Source: Candidatus Uhrbacteria bacterium CG_4_10_14_3_um_filter_41_21
GTDB lineage: Bacteria; Patescibacteriota; Patescibacteriia; UBA9934
NCBI GenBank assembly: GCA_002782865.1
Contig: PFJC01000046.1
Location: forward strand, 1 to 42,796
DNA length: 42,796 bases
Direction: 5' to 3'
The notes below the pieces were generated by a model that saw only the letters and a program-made list of their open reading frames with translations, did not search any database and was not told where the DNA came from. The position numbers were made by a program, and so were the translations under genes. Shown here in pieces: positions 35,796 to 42,796 of this stretch (the first letter of the stretch is position 1; the number at the start of each line of letters is the position of its first letter).

Positions 35796-37253
35796 ATGGA
35801 TTTATCAAAAATCGAAAATTTTCAAGACGCTATTGTTACCGTAATGGGTCTGGGCAGATATCAACAAGGCAGCGGAATTGGTACGGCCAAATGGCTTATT
35901 CGTCATGGCGCTCAAATCATAATCACTGATCTTAAAAACGAAGTTGAATTGGAAGAGTCAATGGATTTGATTATGGGTTGGTATGAAAAATACCGTGAGT
36001 TGTACCCAGAGCGAACAATCTACTCCCCGGTTTTTGTTTTAGGTGAGCATCGCGAAGAAGATTTTATAGAAGTTGATTGTGTGGTTCAAAATCCGGGCGT
36101 GCCAAGTGAATCGGAATTTGTTCGAGCGGCGCAAGAAGCAGGCGTTTCAATAGAATCAGATGTCAGTTTATTTTGGCGTTATTGCAAATATCCAATTATT
36201 GCTGTTACCGGAACAAAAGGAAAAACAACTACAACAAAAATGATCGGAGAGATGTTAACCGCCACAGACGAAAAAGCAATCATTGCCGGCAACATCAATG
36301 TTTCACCACTGGAGTTTTTGGATGATCTTTTGCAAGAAAATCAACCACATCCAATTGTGCTGGAGCTTTCTTCTTGGATGTTAGAAAGTTTGCCACCAGC
36401 GTTTCGCGAAATTAAAAAAGGTCCAGACATTGCAGTACTTACCAATGTTTATCCAGACCACTTAAATCGCTATCACTCTTTTGGTGACTATGTTCACTCC
36501 AAAGAAATTATTTTTGAATGGCAGTCACCTGAGCAATACACGATTTTAAACTGGGATCAGGAAACAGTAAGGTTGATGGGTGAACGCGCCAAGGGAAAAG
36601 TGTTTTGGTGCTCTAAAACCTATCAAGAAGCAGATGGTTGTTATGTTAAAGATGGCCAGGTTGTTTTAAGACAGGATGGCAAAGATCAGATGATTATCCC
36701 GGTAGCCGAACTAGGCCTAAAAGGTGATCATAATTTAGAAAATGTTTTAACATCAGTAGCAGTAGCGATATTGTGGGGGATTAGTTTGGAAGTAGTTCAA
36801 AAAATTGCTCGAGAGTTTAAAGGAGTTTCCGATAGGCAAGAGTTGGTGCGCGAGGTCGATGAAATTACATATGTAAACGACACAACTGCCACCAATCCGG
36901 ATGTGGTGATGGCGGCACTAAATAGATTTGGAGCGGACGGGGATATCATTTTGATTGCTGGTGGTGCTAATAAAGAATTAAGTTACAGTGATTTAGGAGA
37001 TGCAATTGCAAACACCTGCAAACATTTGATTTTGTTTAATGGTGACGCTTCGCAGATGATAGAAGACGCAGTGGCGGACAGAGTACCAACAACATCAGGA
37101 ATTGATTCAATGAAAAAGGCGGTCCAAACAGCAAAGTCTTTGGCAGCGTCAGGGGACATTGTGTTGATGTCACCAGGGGCAGCCAGTTTCAATATGTTTA
37201 AGAATGAATTTGATCGTGGGGAGCAGTTCCGTGAGGAAGTGAGGAATCTGTAG
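35796..37253 (+). CDS. murD: UDP-N-acetylmuramoylalanine--D-glutamate ligase
   Basis: VTGTKGKTTTTKMIGEML; NVYPDHLNRYHSFGDYVHSKEIIF; GANKELSYSDL. Confidence 0.92.
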   Translation: MDLSKIENFQDAIVTVMGLGRYQQGSGIGTAKWLIRHGAQIIITDLKNEVELEESMDLIMGWYEKYRELYPERTIYSPVFVLGEHREEDFIEVDCVVQNPGVPSESEFVRAAQEAGVSIESDVSLFWRYCKYPIIAVTGTKGKTTTTKMIGEMLTATDEKAIIAGNINVSPLEFLDDLLQENQPHPIVLELSSWMLESLPPAFREIKKGPDIAVLTNVYPDHLNRYHSFGDYVHSKEIIFEWQSPEQYTILNWDQETVRLMGERAKGKVFWCSKTYQEADGCYVKDGQVVLRQDGKDQMIIPVAELGLKGDHNLENVLTSVAVAILWGISLEVVQKIAREFKGVSDRQELVREVDEITYVNDTTATNPDVVMAALNRFGADGDIILIAGGANKELSYSDLGDAIANTCKHLILFNGDASQMIEDAVADRVPTTSGIDSMKKAVQTAKSLAASGDIVLMSPGAASFNMFKNEFDRGEQFREEVRNL

Positions 37254-37278
37254 GGGCGAGGCGTTGCCTCGCCCGTAC
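37250..37278. repeat. GC-rich hairpin containing the murD stop codon
   Basis: gtaggggcgaggc-gtt-gcctcgcccgtac; murD TAG at 37251-37253. Confidence 0.8.
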
Positions 37279-37285
37279 GACGAAT

Positions 37286-38608
37286 GTGGATATGATTTCA
37301 TTATTAAGAAAAATCACACCAAAACCTATAATCCAGCTTTACCATCTTATTCTTTCAAAGCTGGCTGTTTTATTGTACGCAAATCCATCAAAGAAAATGA
37401 TTGTGGTAGGAATAACCGGTACAAACGGAAAATCATCCACAGTACAGCTAACTTCTCAGCTTTTAACTTTACTTGGCGACAAAGTTGGCTACACAACAAC
37501 GGCTGGTTTTTGGATTGATGGCGAAAAGATTGAAAATAAACTTAAAATGACAATGCCGGGCAGGTTTTTGTTACAAAGTTTAATGAGCAAGATGGTGCGA
37601 AAAAAATGTCGAGTGGCGATTATTGAAACAACTTCACAGGGTACAGTGCAATTTCGTCATTTAGGAATAAATTACGACACAGTAGTTTTTACAAATTTAA
37701 CACCAGAACATATTGAGTCGCACGGCGGTTTTGAAAATTATAAAAAAGCAAAAGGTGAATTATTTCGACATTTAACAAAACGAAGAAAGAAAAAAATTGA
37801 TAGCGAAATTATTCTAAAAACATCAATTGTTAATTTTGATGATGAACATTCAGAATATTTTAATAGTTTTAAAGCTGACCGAAAATTTGGATTTGGTTGG
37901 TCAGGCGAAGCGTCGGATTATAAAATCGTGGCTCGAAAATCAATTTTAGATTTTGATGGTTTACAAGTATCGATAAACGGCGTGCAGATGAAAATTCCAT
38001 TCTTGGCTGATTTTGAACAAAAAAATACGCTTGCGGCAATTTCCATCGCTTACTCACTCGGTTACAGCTTAAGTAGAATTGCCAGCGTAGTTTCAGATTT
38101 AAAACCAATTCCCGGGCGTTTTGAAAGAATAAAAAAAGGTCAGCCGTTTGAAGTGATAGTGGATTATGCTTACGAGCCCTTTGCGATCGAGGCGTTACTT
38201 AATGCAGTGGATCAGCTAAAACCAGCAAGAATTATTGGTATTCATGGTTCTGCCGGCGGTGGGCGCGATGTTTCCAGGCGTGAAAAAATTGGACGCTTAG
38301 CGGCAAAACGAGAAGAGATTGTAATTGTTACCAACGAAGATCCATATGACGAAGATCCTCGTAAAATAATTGAGGCAGTTGCGGACGGCGCCAAGGCTGA
38401 AGGAAAAATTGATGGCAAAGATTTGTTCTTAATCGATGATAGAAGTGATGCAATTAATTTTGCGATTAATGGCGCAAAGGCGGGAGATGTTGTTTTAATT
38501 ACCGGTAAAGGGAATGAACACGGTATCGCGGTTGCAAATAGAAAACAAATTCCATGGAATGACACCGAGGCGGCTCAGTCTGCTTTGGTAAGGTTAGGTT
38601 ATGTCTAA
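37286..38608 (+). CDS. Mur ligase family protein, MurE-like
   Basis: GITGTNGKSSTVQLTSQLL; NLTPEHIESHGGFENYKKAK; PIPGRFERI; lacks the usual MurE N-terminal domain. Confidence 0.85.
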   Translation: MDMISLLRKITPKPIIQLYHLILSKLAVLLYANPSKKMIVVGITGTNGKSSTVQLTSQLLTLLGDKVGYTTTAGFWIDGEKIENKLKMTMPGRFLLQSLMSKMVRKKCRVAIIETTSQGTVQFRHLGINYDTVVFTNLTPEHIESHGGFENYKKAKGELFRHLTKRRKKKIDSEIILKTSIVNFDDEHSEYFNSFKADRKFGFGWSGEASDYKIVARKSILDFDGLQVSINGVQMKIPFLADFEQKNTLAAISIAYSLGYSLSRIASVVSDLKPIPGRFERIKKGQPFEVIVDYAYEPFAIEALLNAVDQLKPARIIGIHGSAGGGRDVSRREKIGRLAAKREEIVIVTNEDPYDEDPRKIIEAVADGAKAEGKIDGKDLFLIDDRSDAINFAINGAKAGDVVLITGKGNEHGIAVANRKQIPWNDTEAAQSALVRLGYV

Positions 38609-39116
38609 GGAGAAAAATATTTTACATTTAAATGATGGTGAGAAGATTCTGGGAATTGTCAGAAGGAGTTTTGTGAGTGAGTTATTTAAAATAATTTTTG
38701 TTTGTATTTGGATTTTATTGCCATTTTTCTTTTTCTTTCCACTTCTGCGACTTGGACTTTTTGGATTTTTCTTGTTTGCGATTTTAGCAGTCGGCGGATT
38801 ATTGTATGCTTTTAAAATTTGGATGAATTTGTCATACACGATGCTGATTGTAACTAGTCAGCGCGTGATCGATGTTGAACATCATGGTCTTTTTGATCGT
38901 GACATTGCGGAAGCTGGGCTTTCATCTGTCAGTAGTGTAAAAGTATTAAAAAGAAATATCTTTCAAAGAATCATAAACATTGGCACAGTAAAGGTTAAAA
39001 CAAAAAAATCAGATAAGTTTGATATTGAAATTGATGGCGTACGCAAGCCGCAAACAGTGCGTCAATTTGTCGAAGATGTAAAAGAATTAAGTTCTAAATA
39101 TGAAATTAGAAATTAG
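38601..39116 (+). CDS. PH-domain (DUF304-like) membrane protein
   Basis: Two TM helices then YTMLIVTSQRVIDVEHHGLFDRDIAEAGLSSVSSV. Confidence 0.75.
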   Translation: MSKEKNILHLNDGEKILGIVRRSFVSELFKIIFVCIWILLPFFFFFPLLRLGLFGFFLFAILAVGGLLYAFKIWMNLSYTMLIVTSQRVIDVEHHGLFDRDIAEAGLSSVSSVKVLKRNIFQRIINIGTVKVKTKKSDKFDIEIDGVRKPQTVRQFVEDVKELSSKYEIRN

Positions 39117-39212
39117 AAACAAATCCGAAATACTAAATCCGAAATTCAATTTCATGCTTCTTATTTCGAATTTGTTTCTAATTTAGGATTTCTAATTTCG
39201 TATTTAAAATCT
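39093..39212. repeat. Family-B heptad array, from the last codons of the PH-domain gene to the next start codon
   Basis: TCTAAAT ATGAAAT TAGAAAT TAGAAAC AAATCCG AAATACT AAATCCG AAATTCA | ATTTCAT GCTTCTT ATTTCGA ATTTGTT TCTAATT TAGGATT TCTAATT TCGTATT TAAAATC T|ATG. Confidence 0.85.
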
Positions 39213-39623
39213 ATGTCTAAAAATAAAAACAAAATTAAATGGTTTATATTAATCAATTTTGTTATTTTATTTTTTTTGGTAATTGCATTTGGTAAGGAAT
39301 ATGTAGGAAATATTCAAGTTGAGCGCGAGATTGCGCAGTTGCAACAGCAAAGAAGCGAATTTGAAAACGAACAGCTTGATACTCTTAATTTAATCTCTGA
39401 TTTATCAAGTGAGTATTATTCAGAACAGGAAGGCAGAACAAAGCAAGGATTAGGGCGCGAGGGTGAAACATTAGTAATAATTCAGTATGAATCCAACACA
39501 GTCACAGACGGCGAAGATTTAGCAACTTTGGGAAGTTATAGTTTAGAAAGTTTGGGTAATCCGGCTCGTTGGTTTTTGTATTTTTTTGCTAACGATACTT
39601 TTGCGAAGTTTGAAAATATATGA
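39213..39623 (+). CDS. Septum formation initiator (DivIC/FtsB-like) protein
   Basis: N-terminal TM helix, coiled coil, then YYSEQEGRTKQGLGREGETLVII. Confidence 0.75.
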   Translation: MSKNKNKIKWFILINFVILFFLVIAFGKEYVGNIQVEREIAQLQQQRSEFENEQLDTLNLISDLSSEYYSEQEGRTKQGLGREGETLVIIQYESNTVTDGEDLATLGSYSLESLGNPARWFLYFFANDTFAKFENI

Positions 39624-40489
39624 GTGTAATTCATCGGGGCGAACAATTGATGCCTCAGGTTCGTTTGCATTTTAGTCATGTTGCTACCTTTATTTTTTTA
39701 ATCTTAATTTCTTTTGTATTTTTTATTGGCGTTCATGGTTTTTATTTTCAAAATTGGCACACGGGCGCAGCTCGAGTAGCAGCTAAATTTTTACCTATCC
39801 CGGCCGCTATAGTTGAGGGTGACATTATTTGGTATAAGCAGGTTTCTGAAACTGCAAATTTATTAATTGCGGCCGAAGAAGAGTCTGAAGGGGCTTTTGA
39901 TATGGCGCTTGAGGCCGTGATTCGGCAGGTGTATGTTGAACATTTAGCAGAGGAGTTGGGTGTTTCTGTCACAAGAGATGAGGTCAGTGCTTATGAAGTT
40001 GATATGATTGACGGCTTTTTGGAAGAAGTGGGTTGGTCGGAAAGGGAGTACAGGAATTATGTTGTCAAACCTTTGCTTTTAGCTCAAAAAACCGAGGAGG
40101 CGTTGTTGAATTCTTACGATTATCAGGCAATTGCTCGGGATGATCTTGCTAAAGTTTTATTGGATCTTGAACTTGGTATCCCGTTTTCCGATTTAGCCGA
40201 GCAATATTCGGAAGACGGTTCAGCTGTCTTTGGCGGTGATATCGGATTATTTGAGAAGTTTAAGCTTCCGGTCGGAATGGAGCCGGTTTGGGATTTGGAA
40301 GTTGATCAAGTATCAGAGATTTTGGATTTGGGAGACTCGTATGCTTTGGTCAAAGTTTATGATAATGTTGTCTTGGAAGGAGAAAGAACTCATGTGGCTT
40401 TACAGGTGATTTTGGTAAAAAAAGCTACACTGTCTGAAGTGCTTGAAGATTTTGCCAGAGCGCAGGAAGTAAAGGTATTTGTGCGTTAA
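39620..40489 (+). CDS. Membrane-anchored peptidylprolyl isomerase (parvulin/SurA-like)
   Basis: PFSDLAEQYSEDGSAVFGGDIGLFEKFKLPVGMEPVWDLEVDQVSEIL. Confidence 0.85.
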   Translation: MSVIHRGEQLMPQVRLHFSHVATFIFLILISFVFFIGVHGFYFQNWHTGAARVAAKFLPIPAAIVEGDIIWYKQVSETANLLIAAEEESEGAFDMALEAVIRQVYVEHLAEELGVSVTRDEVSAYEVDMIDGFLEEVGWSEREYRNYVVKPLLLAQKTEEALLNSYDYQAIARDDLAKVLLDLELGIPFSDLAEQYSEDGSAVFGGDIGLFEKFKLPVGMEPVWDLEVDQVSEILDLGDSYALVKVYDNVVLEGERTHVALQVILVKKATLSEVLEDFARAQEVKVFVR

Positions 40490-40517
40490 ATCCGGTTGTG
40501 TTAAAAGTAGCGCGAGT

Positions 40518-40593
40518 GCCGATGTAGCTCAGTTGGTAGAGCAGTCCCTTCGTAAGGGAAAGGTCGCCAGTTCAAGTCTGGCCATCGGCTCCA
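40518..40593 (+). tRNA. tRNA-Thr(CGU), CCA encoded
   Basis: GCCGATG…GTCCC-TTCGTAA-GGGAA…GCCAGTTCAAGTCTGGCCATCGGCTCCA. Confidence 0.92.
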
Positions 40594-40615
40594 GTTATCG
40601 CTAAGTCGGCGGTCT

Positions 40616-40645
40616 GTCCGCCGTAGCTTAAAGAGCGAAGGCGGA
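40616..40645 (+). repeat. tRNA-linked palindromic element, copy 2
   Basis: GTCCGCCGTAGC-TTAAAGA-GCGAAGGCGGA. Confidence 0.65.
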
Positions 40646-40669
40646 TTCGAGTCCGCCTGGTGGCTCCAG
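40639..40669 (+). pseudogene. Orphan tRNA 3' fragment (T-arm, acceptor 3' strand and CCA)
   Basis: GGCGGATTCGAGTCCGCCTGGTGGCTCCA; no matching 5' GCCACCA or D/anticodon arm upstream. Confidence 0.6.
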
Positions 40670-41088
40670 ATTATAAAGAAGTTAAGTTCTATTCGGACTT
40701 TTTTTGTTTTTAGCAACTAACAGATCCGGAACGTAATTCATTCATCGGAAATTATACCTTCGTCGATTGGTGGAGATCAGCCTTAGAGGGCATTATTACG
40801 TTTGTTTCGGAAAGTGAGGAGCGGAGAGTCAAAATCGCTTTTCCTGATGGCATTATATAAGAGGAGTTGTTGCGATATTTTTTCTTCTTTTTAATCTCAC
40901 AAATTAATCCAAATGGTATATAACGTTTCAATATATGCGATGTTGCGACCGTACAGGGGCAATATGGGTGGAGTGAAGCGGAATCGCATAGCTAGTGTTA
41001 TACAATATAATAATATATTCTTAATCCCGAGCTATAGCGAGGGGTGTGTAATCAAGGCAATTTTATAAATTTTTTAACAATAATTTCC

Positions 41089-41141
41089 ATAAAGTGAGGC
41101 AACTTGGTTACCTCATTGGTAACCAAGTTGCCTCACTTTAT
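41089..41141. repeat. Large perfect inverted repeat, diverged REP family member
   Basis: ataaagtgaggcaacttggttacc-tcatt-ggtaaccaagttgcctcactttat, 24-bp perfect arms. Confidence 0.9.
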
Positions 41142-41185
41142 CCATCGCTCACCCGCTCACCGGTCGCGAAATTATTTTCAAACCA

Positions 41186-41211
41186 AAATCCCTGCTTACC
41201 CGCAGGGATTT
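41186..41211. terminator. Hairpin, terminator-like
   Basis: aaatccctgc-ttaccc-gcagggattt. Confidence 0.5.
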
Positions 41212-41393
41212 GAGTGGTCTCAAGCATGGGGTTTACCATCTGAAGTTCAGTGAGCGATAAACGGTGCGTTTATTTTACCAAATCCGAACCTATTTTCAAA
41301 ATCGGTAATGTATCGCACGCGCGGAGCGCGTGGTGGCTCTGACCTAAATCGTATGCTCCACGAAAGCCACGCCACCGCCTCGCTTCACTCGGC

Positions 41394-41485
41394 AACCCCA
41401 AAAAGAAAAAATGTTCCTTGCTCTTTTGATTTTCGCGGGGGTGGATTTTTTCTAAAATGGAAAGGACATTTTTCTTTTTGGGGTT
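41394..41485. repeat. Long imperfect inverted repeat
   Basis: aaccccaaaaagaaaaaatgttcctt … aaggacatttttctttttggggtt, two 1-nt indels between arms. Confidence 0.8.
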
Positions 41486-41530
41486 CTACCCTCCAAGTAT
41501 TCGGGCAGTGTGGCGGGGCTTAAATTCGGA

Positions 41531-41582
41531 CTCGGTTTTGCGAAAACTATTTTCTGGGGATATGGATTTTCGCAAAACCGAG
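41531..41582. repeat. Perfect 16-bp inverted repeat, 20-nt loop
   Basis: ctcggttttgcgaaaa … ttttcgcaaaaccgag. Confidence 0.85.
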
Positions 41583-41678
41583 ACTAATTTGTTTTTTGCA
41601 TTTTGTCCGCGCGGAGGAGGGGTCTGGGGAGGAATCCGCGCGGGCTTTTGGATTTTTATTTTTGCGACATCAGAAATT

Positions 41679-42796
41679 CTAACTCTCTGGCTTTATCAAA
41701 TCTGGTCTGACTTTTTTCAATTGATCTAAAGCCATTTTGCCAAGCGCAAAACTGAGATAATTTCTAAAATCTTGACTTGCGTCTTGTGCTCCGCCGGTAT
41801 TGTGATGGGTTTTTTCGTGAACATACACATCTGCTGCGCGAGTAAAATCAGAAAGTGTTTCGCGTAGCAAATGGATGTTTACACCATCAGCAAAACCGGC
41901 TGCGACTTTTTGACCATCAGTTTTGCGCTTGTAAACTTTAATTTCAGATGGCTTGTTGTTTGGTAAATACTCGTCAATCGCAGTTAAAACTTCTATTAAC
42001 GCTTTTTCCTCTGCCGTAAGTTCTTTATTAGGAATATGCTCAACATCAGTCATTTCTGATAAACGAGATTCGTATGTTGGCAATCCCAATCTTTGCAAAA
42101 CTCGATAAACGGCAGATGGAAAAGAAACAAGCTCTAAACCAACGTGTATATTTTGTTGCATAGCGTCATAATCTTCTGAACGCATATCACGGATAGCAGT
42201 ATCTTTTCCAAAAACTTCTTCAAAAATCTTTTTCCAATTCTCTGTGTCTTTTGGTGTGAAATCCATCGCAAATTCTACTTTATCTTTTCCACCACCTTTT
42301 TGTGCTTCCAAATTTGCTTTGAATAAAAAGCTTTTAATAACTTCGGAATTTTCTGCCTGTGACCAAACTCCCGCAATTGCCGGAGAAAGTTCTTGTTGAT
42401 CAACAAAACTTCTATCTCGGTTTTTTATTTCCAATCTCGGCAAATGATAAGTAAAAAGTAAGTTATGATCTCCGGGTATTAAAAGTTCTCGCACATAAAC
42501 CATACCACCATCAAGCGAAAGCACATCTCCATTTGAAGTACTTTCCACTGGTCTTGTTTTTTCTATTGCGAGAACTTTTTTGTTAATCTGTCTAAACTCC
42601 TGCAATAATTCTGGTGTAGGATTTGCAAATGTTGTTGAGCTACTTTGATAAATTCCTTTATCATCATCCATTTCTTGTTTTTTTACAGCGTGGGTCACAT
42701 CGAAAACTAGCTGGTCAATTTGCTTTCCATCAACATCTTGTCTCAATGCCCTAGGTTTTGATGACCAATTTTGTGAGCGTAAAGTCATATCAACTC
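41679..42796 (-). CDS. C-terminal part of a large protein with an HExxH putative metallopeptidase motif
   Basis: DVYVHEKTHHNTGGAQDASQDFRNYLSFALGKM; frame stays open upstream of the listed ATG to the window edge. Confidence 0.6.
   Translation of the reverse strand, partial: VDMTLRSQNWSSKPRALRQDVDGKQIDQLVFDVTHAVKKQEMDDDKGIYQSSSTTFANPTPELLQEFRQINKKVLAIEKTRPVESTSNGDVLSLDGGMVYVRELLIPGDHNLLFTYHLPRLEIKNRDRSFVDQQELSPAIAGVWSQAENSEVIKSFLFKANLEAQKGGGKDKVEFAMDFTPKDTENWKKIFEEVFGKDTAIRDMRSEDYDAMQQNIHVGLELVSFPSAVYRVLQRLGLPTYESRLSEMTDVEHIPNKELTAEEKALIEVLTAIDEYLPNNKPSEIKVYKRKTDGQKVAAGFADGVNIHLLRETLSDFTRAADVYVHEKTHHNTGGAQDASQDFRNYLSFALGKMALDQLKKVRPDLIKPES

Noticed and set aside
16030-39212. Heptad arrays as CRISPR arrays
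   Set aside because: The 7-nt units have no spacers, the arms are inverted rather than direct, and no cas genes are present.
40501-40716. Minus-strand 71-aa ORF (…WPDLNWRPFPYEGTALPTELHRHSRYF)
   Set aside because: It is antisense to tRNA-Thr and the tRNA fragment; this peptide type is a common spurious translation of tRNA genes.
41308-41729. Plus-strand ORFs of 71 and 90 aa in the structured region
   Set aside because: They run through strong inverted repeats, which explain the open frames and odd composition.

Overview
AT-rich, gene-dense bacterial window that resembles a Candidate Phyla Radiation/Patescibacteria chromosome. That lineage call is inference from gene content and small intergenic gaps; no rRNA is present to confirm it. 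Left half: a cell-surface polysaccharide island with S8 subtilase, NAD-dependent epimerase, GT2/DUF2304/GT2, GT4s, polytopic GT-C-like proteins, CDP-alcohol phosphatidyltransferase and a complete dTDP-L-rhamnose operon rfbBACD. Right half: housekeeping genes (ctp/S41, rplI, pyrG, rpmA, mraY, rodA/ftsW, murG, murD, a murE-like ligase, a DivIC/FtsB-like protein, parvulin PPIase), a P-type ATPase, tRNA-Lys(UUU) and tRNA-Thr(CGU). The most unusual signal is in the spacers. Six intergenic arrays are built on a 7-nt period and arranged as long inverted repeats. In five of the six, the upstream gene's TAG stop codon is in phase with the heptads, and the array fills the gap to (or nearly to) the next start codon. 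A separate REP-like palindrome family flanks a RAYT-type HUH transposase whose stop codon and C-terminal codons lie inside its own 3' palindrome. Also noted: a multiply broken HAD gene, a broken phosphotransferase bracketed by palindromes, an orphan tRNA 3' fragment next to a tRNA-linked palindrome, two unannotated small acidic ORFs, several apparently leaderless promoters, and a ~0.9 kb structured non-coding region near the right end. All calls are by eye, without database searches.
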